A stretch of DNA of 37,905 nucleotides from Bacteroidota bacterium (lineage in GTDB: Bacteria; Bacteroidota; Bacteroidia; Bacteroidales; CAIWKO01): positions 1 through 37,905 of the forward strand of contig JBAXND010000042.1 in NCBI GenBank assembly GCA_037133915.1, written 5' to 3'. How positions within the stretch are numbered: position 1 is the stretch's first letter; the number at the start of each line of letters is the position of its first letter. This document shows positions 18,039 through 27,535 of this stretch, piece by piece. The position numbers and the translations under genes were made by a program. The notes beneath the pieces were generated by a model. That model was not told the DNA's origin. It worked only from the letters and a program-made list of their open reading frames with translations, and searched no databases.

Positions 18039-19025
18039 ATGATAAAAATTCTTATCATAAGATTCAGTTCCATTGGAGACATTGTCCTGACCACGCCGGT
18101 TGTGCGTTGTATCAAAAAGCAACTGCCAGATGCCGTAATTCATTATATTACAAAAAAGCAATACGCATCGGTACTCGAAGCCAATCCCTATATTGACAAG
18201 CTTATTACAATCAAAAAGGATATCAGGGAAGTGCTGTCAAACCTAAAGAATGAGAATTATGACCATGTAATTGACCTTCATAAGAATTTGCGCTCATTAA
18301 GATTACGTCTGGCACTTGGAAAGCCGGTAACCTCATTCAATAAGCTGAATAAGAAAAAATGGCTGTTGGTTAATCTTAAAATTAATCTGCTGCCGAAAGT
18401 TCACATTGTAGATCGTTATTTGAAGGCAGCCGGGAAATTCGGCGTTATTAACGACGGTCAGGGACTGGATTATTTCATTCCGGCACATGATGAGGTGGAT
18501 ACAACGGCATTGCCGGCACCGTTCAACACGGGATATGTAGGATTTGTGATTGGTGCGAAACAATTTACAAAGCAGGCGCCGCCTGCAAAAGTGGTGAGCC
18601 TGTGTCAGAATATTCAAAAACCTGTGTTGCTGATTGGCGGACCTGAGGATAAGCTCAACGGCGATGACATCCAAAATGCGCTTGGTGCGAACGTATACAA
18701 TGCGTGTGGCTCTTACTCCATCAATCAGTCTGCTTCGCTGATACGGCAGGCAAGAATGATTATCACCAATGATACCGGTATGATGCACATTGCGGCCGCC
18801 TTGCGTAAACCTATTGTTTCGTTGTGGGGCAATACCATCCCGGCTTTTGGCATGTCGCCGTATTATCCCAAAGGCATGGAATATCTGAGCACCATTGCAG
18901 AAGTGAATTTCCTGTCGTGCCGCCCCTGCAGTAAACTGGGGTTCAAACGCTGTCCGCGCGGTCATTTTAATTGCATGATGCAGATAGATGAAGCGTTGGT
19001 CGCTCTGAAAGCAAACAGTCTTTAA
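18039..19025 (+). CDS. Glycosyltransferase family 9 (heptosyltransferase-like)
   Basis: A 328-residue GT9 enzyme of the ADP-heptose:LPS heptosyltransferase type, likely acting on cell-surface glycan. The N terminus MIKILIIRFSSIGDIVLTTP is the family signature. The C-terminal nucleotide-sugar domain has FVIGAKQFTKQAP, VLLIGGPEDK and the strongly conserved ITNDTGMMHIAAAL followed by PIVSLWGNT. A Cys-rich tail (LSCRPCSKLGFKRCPRGHFNCM) is common in Bacteroidota members. The ATG at 18039 is chosen because the longer frame starts inside the preceding terminator. The exact acceptor cannot be told. Confidence 0.9.
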   Translation: MIKILIIRFSSIGDIVLTTPVVRCIKKQLPDAVIHYITKKQYASVLEANPYIDKLITIKKDIREVLSNLKNENYDHVIDLHKNLRSLRLRLALGKPVTSFNKLNKKKWLLVNLKINLLPKVHIVDRYLKAAGKFGVINDGQGLDYFIPAHDEVDTTALPAPFNTGYVGFVIGAKQFTKQAPPAKVVSLCQNIQKPVLLIGGPEDKLNGDDIQNALGANVYNACGSYSINQSASLIRQARMIITNDTGMMHIAAALRKPIVSLWGNTIPAFGMSPYYPKGMEYLSTIAEVNFLSCRPCSKLGFKRCPRGHFNCMMQIDEALVALKANSL

Positions 19026-19052
19026 AATGCCTGTATTCGGGTAAAAAAGTAA

Positions 19053-19691
19053 CTATCGCAGAAATGGGTTGTCTTCTCTTTCGCTGCCAATCGTGGTTGA
19101 TGGACCGTGCCCGCACAAAACCTTCGTGGCATCATCCAATACCATCAGTTTTTCGCGTATACTGCTGATAAGTGTATCGTAATCTCCTCCCGGAAGATCG
19201 GTACGCCCAATGCTTTTATTGAAAAGAACATCGCCTGTAAGTACAAATTTCTGTTCCCGGTTTAAGAAACAAATACTTCCGTTGGCATGACCCGGAGTAT
19301 GAAGGACCTCAAGTTCCGAATTTCCAAACTTGATTTTATCACCATCATTCACAAAGCCTTTGGGCTTCACAATGCGGTCGGGCTCAAAGCCAAAAACGGA
19401 GGCATACCCGATTGCCATCCGCAACAGCTCTTCACTGTCAGGATGTATCTGAAGCCCTATGCCATAGGTGTCTTCAATAAAAGAATTGCCGAGAATATGA
19501 TCAATGTGACAATGCGTGTCCAGCTGACGCACAATTTTGAGTTTTTTGCTTTCTATATACGCGCTGAGCTCTTTTTTTTCTGCGGCTGTATAACACGCAG
19601 CATCAATAATTATCGCTTCGTTGGTTTCATCAAATAGCAAATAGGAGTTTACACCAAAGTCGTTAAAGATAAAAGTGTGGATTTTAATCAT
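19053..19691 (-). CDS. MBL-fold metallo-hydrolase (glyoxalase II-like)
   Basis: A 212-residue metallo-beta-lactamase-fold hydrolase of the hydroxyacylglutathione hydrolase-like group. Metal ligands are visible: THCHIDH (His60, His62, Asp64, His65), HTPGHANG (His), TGDVLF (Asp) and LCGHG (His). The TDLPGGDY segment is typical of the YcbL/GloB-like subgroup, which acts on thioesters. The protein is shorter than full glyoxalase II because the C-terminal glutathione-binding domain is missing. The gene converges on the glycosyltransferase. Confidence 0.88.
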   Translation of the reverse strand: MIKIHTFIFNDFGVNSYLLFDETNEAIIIDAACYTAAEKKELSAYIESKKLKIVRQLDTHCHIDHILGNSFIEDTYGIGLQIHPDSEELLRMAIGYASVFGFEPDRIVKPKGFVNDGDKIKFGNSELEVLHTPGHANGSICFLNREQKFVLTGDVLFNKSIGRTDLPGGDYDTLISSIREKLMVLDDATKVLCGHGPSTTIGSEREDNPFLR

Positions 19692-19825
19692 GATAAAAAG
19701 TAGTCAATTAATTGTTCTGCTAATAAAATAAATTCGCGGGTGCAAAGTTATAATTTTACTCGGGTTACCGCGTGCCGGATAAAAAATAGTAACTTTACAC
19801 GTTGAACCGGTTTTCTCAACACCAT

Positions 19826-22800
19826 ATGAGGAAAAACTACCCCATACATAAGTCGCTGAAATTGTCCGCAGCCATTTTTGCTGCGTTCATGTCCTTGTTG
19901 GTTGTTGTCGCACCTCTGAAAGCTCAGTTTTATAACGGTTCACAGCTTACATTCGGTAAGAATCGTGTTCAGTATGTTGACCGGTTTTGGTCATTTTTAC
20001 GCTTTGAAAAATTTGATACTTATTTTTATCTCGAAGGTAAGCCAACTGCGGTTTATACTGCCCGATATGCCGATAAGTGTTTGAAGGAAATGCAACATAA
20101 GTTAGATTACGAACTCGAAGACAAAATTCAATTCGTGATTTTCAACAAACTTTCCGATTTAAAGCAAAGCAACATTGGGCTGCTCACCGACGAAGAATAC
20201 AACGTTGGTGGTATTACACATATCGTCGGGTCTAAGGTTTTTTTATATTTCGACGGGAATCACAAAAATCTTGAAAAGCAGATTCGCGCAGGTATCGCCA
20301 CAATTATTGTTGATGAAATGATGTATGGTGGAAGGATTACGGCTATGATAAAGAATTCGGCGCTGCTGAACCTTCCCGACTGGTATCTGAAAGGACTTAT
20401 CGCCTATGCGTCAGAAGATTGGAGCACCGAAACAGACAATCAGGTGAAAGATGGCATTCTTCGGGGCGATTATCGTAAGTTTAATAACCTTACCGGCATG
20501 GATGCTGCTTATGCCGGGCAAAGCATCTGGAAATATATTGCCGACAAATACGGCACTGGCTCTATAGCAAACATTGTTTATCTGACCAAAATCAGCCGCA
20601 ATGTTGAAAGCGGGTTTCTTTTTGTGCTGGGCGTTTCCTTCAGCACCCTGATAACCGATTGGATTAATTATTATGAGCAGCAATACTCGGTGAGCGAAAC
20701 AAACAGGCAAAAACCCGCAGGTGAGCTGCTGCTGAAAAAAGTGAAGAAAGGAGTCGTTTACACTCAATTTAAAATAAGCCCTGATGGCCGTTATGTTACC
20801 TGGGCTACCAACGACCTTGGTAAAGTGAAGATTTGGCTGCGCGACCTTGAAACAGGCAAAACCAGACGCCTGATGAGCCTGGGTCATAAACTGGAAGAAA
20901 AAGCAGATTATTCTTTTCCTCTGATGGCATGGCATCCATCGGGCAAATTGCTTGCCTATATTTTTGAAGCAAAAGGAAATCTGTACATGAATTTCTATAC
21001 TGTTGACGATAGACTTACTGAAAAACAACGTTTGTTTAACGTCGAAAAGGTGCTCGATTTTTCATTCGCACAAAACGGAAAACTACTTGCCATGTCTGCC
21101 GTGATTCAGGGACATTCTGATATTTATGTCTATAATATCGCAGCTCATACGTATGAGCCGGTAACGAAAGATATCTGGGATGATTTTCAACCACATTTTG
21201 TAAATAATTCTTCAGAAATACTTTTTTCTTCCAACAGACCTTCTGATACGCTTGTTTACGAAGCGCCAACCAATTTTGAAACGGCGACCGACACTATCAG
21301 TGAGATGCCCGACCATACCGATTTGTTCCTGTATTCTTACGCGACCAAAAATCCGGTGATGAAAAGGGTTACTAACAGCCCGCTTGCCGATGAATCATTT
21401 GCAATGCCATACAGCAAAAGTTACTTTACATATCTCAGTGATGAAAACGGCGTCTCCAACCGCTATCTGGCTCGTCTCGACAGCGCCATCAGTTTTATCG
21501 ATACCACCACGCATTACAGGTATTACACAACATCCATTCCGGTTACCGATTATTCCCGAAGTATTCTTGAACAGGATATAGCGCCCGACGCAAAGAAAAG
21601 TACGGAACTTATTTTCGCGAATGGGGTTTACAACCTCTACATCAGCGATGCACCCAAGCCGAAAGAACTTAAAAGCAGCCTGCCCGAAAATACCTTTTAC
21701 ATGGACCAGCTGCTTCGCGAACAGCTAGCACCGCGCGACACCTCGGCAGGTTTGAATCAGGAAGAAATCGAATATATCAAACAGAAAAAACAAAAAAAAG
21801 CAAAGCGTGTTACCAATGTTCTGGTCAATCAGCTGGATGTGCAGCAGGATTCGGGGAAAGTGGATATCAATAATTATCAGTTCGGAAAGGATTATGTGCA
21901 GCCCGATACCGTGGTTAAGAAAAAAGGATTTACCATTCCCCGGGCAGAAAATTATAACGTGGAATATTCGATTAATCAGTTCGTGAGTCAGGCTGATTTT
22001 AATTTTTTAAATAGCTCTTACCAGCAATTCACGGGTGGGGGCAGCCCCGTATTTCTGAACCCCGGATTTAATGCCTTGTTTAAAATTGGTATTATCGACC
22101 TCATGGAAGATTATCGGATTACAGGCGGATTACGCCTTTCTGTGAGCCTCGACAATACAGAGTTTTTCATTTCTTTTGATAATCTTAAAAAACGACTTGA
22201 TAAAAGCCTTGTGTTTCACCGCCAGGCACTTCTTACCGGCGACGATTACTCAGTAATAAAACTGCGTACCAATTCGCTGTATTATATACTCAAGTGGCCG
22301 TTCTCGCATGTATTGGCATTGAAAGGAACAATATCAGCCCGGCAGGACAAGAAAATTTATGCATCCACTGATATCCAGAATCTGAAACAACCCGTAATTA
22401 CCGATTATTGGGGCGGTCTCAAAGGTGAACTCGTTTTTGATAATACGCGTAACAAAGGCGTTAATCTGTATTATGGCACACGCTGGAAAATTTTTGGTGA
22501 GTACTTCCAGAAAGTAGGGAACGAATTCAATAACCTCGTGGTGCTTGGTCTTGATTACCGCAATTATAAAAAGATTCATAAAACATTTATCTGGGCAAAC
22601 AGAATTGCGGCAAGCACCTCTTTCGGAAATAATAAACTCATTTATTATCTCGGAGGCGTTGATAACTGGATTATTCCTAAATTCAATAATGATATTTCAG
22701 TATCGCAAAATCAGAACTACGCATTCCAGACACTGGCAACCAACATGCGCGGCTTCACTCAGAATATCCGAAACGGGAACAATTTCGCGGTTTTAAACAG

Positions 22801-23137
22801 CGAACTGCGCTTCCCTATTTTCAGGTACTTTTCTAAAAAACCGGTCAAATCCGATTTCTTCAACAACTTTCAGATTGTTGGTTTTGGTGATATCGGAACG
22901 GCCTGGACAGGTTGGAATCCCTGGTCGGAAGAGAATACTGTATTTAAAAAATATTTTTACTACGGTCCCATATCTGTCATGCTTAAAGATATCCGTGATC
23001 CCATTGTTGGTGGGATGGGCTGTGGCGTCAGAACACGCATACTGGGCTATTTTCTCAGACTCGATTATGCCTGGGGTGTCGAAAATATGGAAATACAAAA
23101 ACCTGTTTTTTACATTTCACTCAGCACCGACTTTTAA
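19826..23137 (+). CDS. Large peptidase MA-like / beta-propeller / outer-membrane barrel protein
   Basis: A 1103-residue exported protein with a long signal peptide (LSAAIFAAFMSLLVVVAP then LKAQ). Residues about 30-300 resemble a peptidase MA-like gluzincin domain, but where the family has HExxH the sequence reads IVDEMMYGG, so metalloprotease activity is probably lost. Residues about 310-620 carry TolB/PD40-like propeller blades (SPDGRYVTWATNDLGKVKIW, WHPSGKLLAYIF, ILFSSNRPSDTL). Residues about 720-1103 are rich in alternating strands and aromatic residues, ending in FYISLSTDF with a C-terminal Phe, as in BamA-like (surface antigen) outer-membrane barrels. An ATG 24 bases inside a TTG-start frame is preferred because it begins the signal peptide. 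The substrate is unknown. Confidence 0.75.
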   Translation: MRKNYPIHKSLKLSAAIFAAFMSLLVVVAPLKAQFYNGSQLTFGKNRVQYVDRFWSFLRFEKFDTYFYLEGKPTAVYTARYADKCLKEMQHKLDYELEDKIQFVIFNKLSDLKQSNIGLLTDEEYNVGGITHIVGSKVFLYFDGNHKNLEKQIRAGIATIIVDEMMYGGRITAMIKNSALLNLPDWYLKGLIAYASEDWSTETDNQVKDGILRGDYRKFNNLTGMDAAYAGQSIWKYIADKYGTGSIANIVYLTKISRNVESGFLFVLGVSFSTLITDWINYYEQQYSVSETNRQKPAGELLLKKVKKGVVYTQFKISPDGRYVTWATNDLGKVKIWLRDLETGKTRRLMSLGHKLEEKADYSFPLMAWHPSGKLLAYIFEAKGNLYMNFYTVDDRLTEKQRLFNVEKVLDFSFAQNGKLLAMSAVIQGHSDIYVYNIAAHTYEPVTKDIWDDFQPHFVNNSSEILFSSNRPSDTLVYEAPTNFETATDTISEMPDHTDLFLYSYATKNPVMKRVTNSPLADESFAMPYSKSYFTYLSDENGVSNRYLARLDSAISFIDTTTHYRYYTTSIPVTDYSRSILEQDIAPDAKKSTELIFANGVYNLYISDAPKPKELKSSLPENTFYMDQLLREQLAPRDTSAGLNQEEIEYIKQKKQKKAKRVTNVLVNQLDVQQDSGKVDINNYQFGKDYVQPDTVVKKKGFTIPRAENYNVEYSINQFVSQADFNFLNSSYQQFTGGGSPVFLNPGFNALFKIGIIDLMEDYRITGGLRLSVSLDNTEFFISFDNLKKRLDKSLVFHRQALLTGDDYSVIKLRTNSLYYILKWPFSHVLALKGTISARQDKKIYASTDIQNLKQPVITDYWGGLKGELVFDNTRNKGVNLYYGTRWKIFGEYFQKVGNEFNNLVVLGLDYRNYKKIHKTFIWANRIAASTSFGNNKLIYYLGGVDNWIIPKFNNDISVSQNQNYAFQTLATNMRGFTQNIRNGNNFAVLNSELRFPIFRYFSKKPVKSDFFNNFQIVGFGDIGTAWTGWNPWSEENTVFKKYFYYGPISVMLKDIRDPIVGGMGCGVRTRILGYFLRLDYAWGVENMEIQKPVFYISLSTDF

Positions 23138-23168
23138 TTATTGTCAAATTATTTAGATATTTTGTCCG

Positions 23169-24368
23169 ATGGAAAATCTCATTGAAAAAGTAAAACTCCT
23201 GTCAAAAGAATATCTTGATGATGTAATTGCATGGAGACGTCATTTTCATGCCCATCCCGAACTGGCATTTGAAGAATATGAAACGGCCTCTTACCTTGCC
23301 TGGCATCTTGAAAAGATGGGCATCGAAGTAACAAAAGGTGTTGCTAAAACAGGCATTGTTGCACTTATAGAAGGAAAAGATCCGGATTCGCGTGTAATAG
23401 CGCTTCGTTCCGATATGGACGCACTCAACGTGATAGAATTAACCAATGCCGAATACCGTTCACAAAATGAAGGCGTAATGCACGCCTGCGGTCATGATGC
23501 TCACATGGCATCTTTGCTGGGAACGGCACGTATCCTGAACGAATTGAAGAATGAATTCAGCGGTACCGTAAAACTAATCTTTCAGCCGTCAGAGGAAAAA
23601 TACCCCGGAGGCGCATCTGTGATGATACAGGAAGGCGTGCTTGAAAATCCTGCGCCCGTTCATATGTTTGGTCAGCACGTGCTGCCAACGCTCGATGCCG
23701 GTAAAATTGGCTTGAAAGCCGGGATGTACATGGCTTCCACCGATGAAGTCTTTATTACCGTAAAAGGCAAAGGCGGTCACGCTGCTACACCCGAACTGAA
23801 TATCGACCCTGTGGTAATTGCTTCGTACATTGTTGTTGCCTTACAACAAATCGTGAGCCGCAATGCCACTCCTGCTATTCCATCGGTATTGTCGTTTGGT
23901 CGCATTATCGGCAACGGACGCACCAATATTATTCCAGATCAGGTTATTCTTGAAGGTACTTTCAGAACATATAGTGAGAAATGGCGCGACGAAGCGCATG
24001 AAAAAATAAAATTCATGTCGGAAGCCATTGCCGAAAGTATGGGCGGATCGTGCGAAGTGTTTATCGATAAAGGTTATCCATTCCTGGTGAACGATGAAGA
24101 CACCACGCGAAAAGTAAAAGAATATGCGATAGAATTTGTCGGAAAAGAAAATGTTATAGATGTTGAAATGCGCATGACCGCTGAAGATTTCGCTTATTAC
24201 TCTCAAAAAGTTCCGTCGTGTTTTTACCGACTGGGCGTTCGCAATGAGGAGAAAAACATCCACTCTAACCTTCATACAGCCACCTTTAATATCGACGAAA
24301 CCGCACTTGAAACCGGTATGGGCTTCATGGCCTGGATCGCGTTGCGCGAACTGGGAATTGAAAAATAA
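23169..24368 (+). CDS. M20 family amidohydrolase (N-acyl-amino acid hydrolase type)
   Basis: A 399-residue M20D metallopeptidase-fold amidohydrolase, a group that removes acyl groups from amino acids. Motifs in order are RRHFHAHPELAFEE, LRSDMDAL, HACGHDAHM (Cys107, His109 and His112 region), IFQPSEE (Glu142/Glu143), GQHVLP and, near the C terminus, TAEDFAYYSQKVPSCFYRLG. All metal-ligand positions appear intact. It starts 31 bases after the large barrel protein, so the two may be co-transcribed. The substrate cannot be named from sequence. Confidence 0.92.
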   Translation: MENLIEKVKLLSKEYLDDVIAWRRHFHAHPELAFEEYETASYLAWHLEKMGIEVTKGVAKTGIVALIEGKDPDSRVIALRSDMDALNVIELTNAEYRSQNEGVMHACGHDAHMASLLGTARILNELKNEFSGTVKLIFQPSEEKYPGGASVMIQEGVLENPAPVHMFGQHVLPTLDAGKIGLKAGMYMASTDEVFITVKGKGGHAATPELNIDPVVIASYIVVALQQIVSRNATPAIPSVLSFGRIIGNGRTNIIPDQVILEGTFRTYSEKWRDEAHEKIKFMSEAIAESMGGSCEVFIDKGYPFLVNDEDTTRKVKEYAIEFVGKENVIDVEMRMTAEDFAYYSQKVPSCFYRLGVRNEEKNIHSNLHTATFNIDETALETGMGFMAWIALRELGIEK

Positions 24369-24381
24369 CGATTAATTATTA

Positions 24382-24413
24382 TTTGGTTTTTGTTGATAAA
24401 TGTAATAACTTTG
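24382..24413 (+). promoter_or_regulatory. Promoter of the toxin-antitoxin pair
   Basis: TTTG (24382-24385), 20 bases, then TAACTTTG (24406-24413): an exact match to the Bacteroidota promoter consensus, 21 bases before the antitoxin ATG. AbrB-type antitoxins usually repress their own promoter; no clear operator palindrome was seen. Confidence 0.7.
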
Positions 24414-24434
24414 TAATTACATTTTAATAGGGCT

Positions 24435-24680
24435 ATGGACATCTCAATTATTCCCATCGGAAACTCTAAAGGGCTACGGCTTAGTAAAAGTATTCTTGAA
24501 AGGTATCACATTACCGACAGTGTGGAACTTATTCTTGAAAAGAGTTATATCATTCTGAAACCAAAATCCGAACCTCGTAAAGGTTGGGAAAAAGCGTTCA
24601 AGAAGATGCACGAAAAGCATGAAGATCATCTTTTGATGCCCGATATGCTTCACGATGAAAATTTTGAGGAATGGAAATAG
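24435..24680 (+). CDS. MazE-like antitoxin (AbrB/SpoVT DNA-binding family)
   Basis: An 81-residue antitoxin. The N-terminal swapped-hairpin DNA-binding domain reads DISIIPIGNSKGLRLSKSIL, the IGNSxGxRxPK pattern of MazE, followed by VELILEKSYIILKP. The acidic, His/Met-rich C terminus (about 50-81, HEKHEDHLLMPDMLHDENFEEW) would bind and neutralise the toxin. Its end overlaps the toxin start by 10 bases, typical of coupled translation of toxin-antitoxin pairs. Confidence 0.88.
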   Translation: MDISIIPIGNSKGLRLSKSILERYHITDSVELILEKSYIILKPKSEPRKGWEKAFKKMHEKHEDHLLMPDMLHDENFEEWK

Positions 24681-24994
24681 CCCAATATTCTATTGTGTTG
24701 GTTAATCTTGAGCCAACTCTGGGTCATGAAATCAATAAAACAAGACCTTGTGTTGTCATTTCTCCTGACGAAATGAACAAGTATCTGCAAACAATTGTAG
24801 TCGCACCTATGACCAGTAAATCACGGGATTATCCAACTCGGGTGCCGGTTAAACATAACCGCAAGAATGGATGGGTTGTCCTTGACCAGATACGAACTAT
24901 TGACAGGTTGCGTGTTATGAAAATTCTGGGTGCCCTTGAAGAGAAGGAGATACTAAAGGTGAAATCTATTCTCCGCGAAACTTATATAGATTGA
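24671..24994 (+). CDS. MazF/PemK-like endoribonuclease toxin
   Basis: A 107-residue toxin of the MazF/PemK family, ribosome-independent mRNA interferases. Family motifs include the opening YSIVLVNLEPTLGHEINKTRPCVVIS (with the EINKxRP loop and the buried Arg), IVVAPMTSKSRDYPTRVP (Thr-Ser of the active site) and WVVLDQIRTIDRLRV (Asp-Gln-Ile-Arg). All conserved positions are present, so the toxin should be active. The recognised RNA sequence cannot be read from this. It ends upstream of a terminator shared with the opposing kbl gene. Confidence 0.92.
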   Translation: MEIAQYSIVLVNLEPTLGHEINKTRPCVVISPDEMNKYLQTIVVAPMTSKSRDYPTRVPVKHNRKNGWVVLDQIRTIDRLRVMKILGALEEKEILKVKSILRETYID

Positions 24995-25012
24995 TTGTTG
25001 CCGACAAAACAT

Positions 25013-25043
25013 AAAAAAATCCGGAACCATGACAGCTCCGGAT
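25013..25043 (-). terminator. Terminator of the tdh-kbl operon
   Basis: ATCCGGA (25019-25025) pairs with TCCGGAT (25037-25043). On the minus strand the stem is followed by seven T (25019-25013). The plus-strand side has only a weak T-run for mazF. Confidence 0.7.
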
Positions 25044-25067
25044 CTTTGTTAAACCTGATCAGAAAAA

Positions 25068-26309
25068 TTATTTCAGCATGCCAAGCTCTTTGCCAACTTT
25101 GGTAAAAGCTGCAATTGCTTTGTCCAGGTGTTCCATTTCGTGTCCTGCCGATATCTGAACGCGGATGCGGTCTTTACCTTTAGGAACAACCGGGAATGAG
25201 AAGGCAATAACATAAATACCTTCTTCAAGCATTTTGTTTGCGAATTCTACAGCCAGTTTGCTGCAGTCGGGATATTTTCCGAACATAATGGGAACGATAG
25301 GATGGTCACCGGCAACAATGTCAAAACCGGCTTCTGTCATCTTGGTGCGGAAATATTTGGTATTGCGTTCCAGTTTGTCGCGCAACTCGGTGCTGGCCAT
25401 AAGAATGTCCATAACCTTGATGGTTCCTTCAACAACGGCCGGAGCAACGGTGTTTGAGAACAGATACGGACGGGCTTTGTTACGCATCCAGTTAATCACT
25501 TCTTTGCTTCCTGAAATACAACCACCGGATGCACCACCAAGAGCTTTTCCGAAAGTGGTAGTGATGATGTCTACGCGACCCATAACACCGCGATATTCGT
25601 GCGTTCCACGGCCTGTTTTGCCAAGGAAACCCGATGAATGACTGTCGTCAACCATTACCATTGCATCATATTTATCAGCCAGATCGCAAATCTCTTTCAG
25701 TTTTGCAATGTCGCCGTCCATGCTGAATGAACCGTCGGTGGCAATCATACGGAAACGGCATTTTGCAGCTTCCTGAAGGCAACGCTCAAGGCCTTTGCCC
25801 GATTTACCTGTTGCAGGGTCAACTTCCTCAACATCGCGCATATCACCGTGATTGTAAATCCAGCGCTGTGCTTTGCACAGACGGATACCATCGATGATAG
25901 AAGCATGATTCAGTGCATCGGTAATAATTGCGTCTTCTTCGCCCAGCAGAGGCTCAAAAACAGCACCATTGGCATCAAAGCAGGATGAGAATAAAATAGT
26001 ATCTTCCATACCAAGGAAATCGCTTACTTTACGCTCCAGCTCTTTGTGTATGTCTTGCGTTCCGCAGATGAAACGTACGGATGACAGACCATAACCACGA
26101 TGGTCAATGCCTTTGTGTGCAGCAGCAATCAGGTCGGGGTGCGATGAAAGACCCAGATAATTGTTTGCGCAGAAATTCAGGCACTGTTTGCCTTTTACTG
26201 TAATTTCGGCACCTTGTGAGCTCTCAATGATGCGTTCATTTTTGAATAATTTCTGCTCCTGCAGTTTTGCAAGTTCAGCGCTCAGATATTCATTAACTCT
26301 TTTTTGCAT
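25068..26309 (-). CDS. kbl: Glycine C-acetyltransferase (2-amino-3-ketobutyrate CoA ligase)
   Basis: A 413-residue PLP-dependent alpha-oxoamine synthase that splits 2-amino-3-ketobutyrate with CoA into glycine and acetyl-CoA. PLP-binding features are visible: [11 protein letters not shown] (His135), [10 protein letters not shown] (Asp221/Asp222, His224) and [14 protein letters not shown] with the Schiff-base Lys255. It is slightly longer than E. coli Kbl (398) because of a short extra stretch around residues 163-173. It follows tdh by 54 bases on the same strand, so the operon carries the full two-step threonine-to-glycine pathway. Confidence 0.94.
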   Translation of the reverse strand: MQKRVNEYLSAELAKLQEQKLFKNERIIESSQGAEITVKGKQCLNFCANNYLGLSSHPDLIAAAHKGIDHRGYGLSSVRFICGTQDIHKELERKVSDFLGMEDTILFSSCFDANGAVFEPLLGEEDAIITDALNHASIIDGIRLCKAQRWIYNHGDMRDVEEVDPATGKSGKGLERCLQEAAKCRFRMIATDGSFSMDGDIAKLKEICDLADKYDAMVMVDDSHSSGFLGKTGRGTHEYRGVMGRVDIITTTFGKALGGASGGCISGSKEVINWMRNKARPYLFSNTVAPAVVEGTIKVMDILMASTELRDKLERNTKYFRTKMTEAGFDIVAGDHPIVPIMFGKYPDCSKLAVEFANKMLEEGIYVIAFSFPVVPKGKDRIRVQISAGHEMEHLDKAIAAFTKVGKELGMLK

Positions 26310-26363
26310 TTTAAATATCTCCTGTTAGATGATTATTAATTAGTTGGTTTGGTCGAACAATTA

Positions 26364-27326
26364 TTAAATCAGACCGGCTTTGTGTTTTTTACCGATATTT
26401 TCGAGCATGTCTTTGGTCATGGCATCGAGGTCGAACGCCGGTTTCCATCCCCATTCTTCGCGTGCTGCGCTGTCGTCAACGGCATTTGGCCATGAGTCAG
26501 CAATCTTCTGACGGAAATCGGGATTGTATGTAACGGTGAAGTCGGGCATGTATTTTTTGATTGATGCTGCCAGTTCGCCTGCTGAGAAACTCATGGCGCC
26601 AACATTGAAATCGCAGTGGTGTTTCAGTGTGCTGAAATCTGCCTGCATCAGGTCAATCGTTGATTTGAGACAGTCGGGCATATACATCATCGGTAAACGG
26701 GTATCTTCGCGAACAAAGCATTCGTATTTGCCATGCTTAACGGCGTCAAAATAAATACCAACAGCATAGTCGGTAGTACCGCCGCCGGGCAGTGTTTCGT
26801 AGCTGATGATACCGGGGTAACGGAGACCACGAACATCAAGACCGTATTTACGTACGTAGTAATCGCCAACCAGTTCGCCGGCAACTTTGGTAACACCATA
26901 CATGGTGGTAGGTTTGAGAACGGTTTCCTGAGGAGCACATTCCAGCGGAGTGCCGGGGCCGAAAACTGCAATAGAACTGGGAACCAATACCTGTTTCATT
27001 TTCATTTCACGGGCAACCTCAAGAACGTTGATAAGACCGTTCATGTTGATATCCCATGCTAGCATTGGGTTGCTTTCACCAACAGCCGAAAGAATAGCGG
27101 CCATGTTTACGATGATGTTTACATCATATTTTTTTGAAATCTCAGCAAGTTTTTTGCCATCAACAACATCAAAAAATTCAAACGGTCCGGAATCTTTTAC
27201 CACATCCGAAGGCGGACTTTTGCGTGTACTGGCAATTACGTTGTCGTTGCCGTAAATATTCCTTAATGCCATGGTGAGTTCAGATCCGATCTGTCCTACA
27301 GCTCCTACGATAAGTATTTTATCCAT
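26364..27326 (-). CDS. L-threonine 3-dehydrogenase (SDR/epimerase type)
   Basis: A 320-residue short-chain dehydrogenase-type threonine dehydrogenase, oxidising threonine to 2-amino-3-ketobutyrate with NAD. The Rossmann motif is ILIVGAVGQIGSEL. The catalytic residues are Ser117/Ser118 in LVPSSIAVFG, Tyr143 in TTMYGVTK and Lys147. The segment RYPGIISYETLPGGGTTDYA is characteristic of the SDR-type TDH rather than of other sugar-nucleotide epimerases. The next gene, kbl, takes its product, confirming the pathway. Confidence 0.92.
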   Translation of the reverse strand: MDKILIVGAVGQIGSELTMALRNIYGNDNVIASTRKSPPSDVVKDSGPFEFFDVVDGKKLAEISKKYDVNIIVNMAAILSAVGESNPMLAWDINMNGLINVLEVAREMKMKQVLVPSSIAVFGPGTPLECAPQETVLKPTTMYGVTKVAGELVGDYYVRKYGLDVRGLRYPGIISYETLPGGGTTDYAVGIYFDAVKHGKYECFVREDTRLPMMYMPDCLKSTIDLMQADFSTLKHHCDFNVGAMSFSAGELAASIKKYMPDFTVTYNPDFRQKIADSWPNAVDDSAAREEWGWKPAFDLDAMTKDMLENIGKKHKAGLI

Positions 27327-27367
27327 TGTAATTTATTTAGGTGAATGTTCTATTGTTAATCGGTGAA

Positions 27368-27375
27368 CAAAAGTA
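27368..27375 (-). promoter_or_regulatory. -7 element of the tdh-kbl operon
   Basis: The minus strand reads TACTTTTG, a match to TAnnTTTG, 42 bases before the tdh start. No TTTG was found at the -33 distance. Confidence 0.45.
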
Positions 27376-27535
27376 AAAAAAAGATAATTTCATTGCTCAT
27401 AATTCAGTAATTTTAATTGAAAGTGCTTACTGACGGGTAAACCATTGAAATAATGAAGTTTGGAACGATACTTGATGTATTTCTCGCTTTTTTACCTGTT
27501 TTTTTAATTAATTAATAAATTTAACCCAAAACCGT

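Noticed and set aside
18333..18965. 210-codon reading frame antisense to the GT9 gene
   Set aside because: It lies wholly within a well-supported gene; the product resembles nothing I know.
27327..27535. Riboswitch (for example glycine) upstream of tdh-kbl
   Set aside because: The region is short and AT-rich with only a -7 box; no paired-helix pattern of a known riboswitch was seen.
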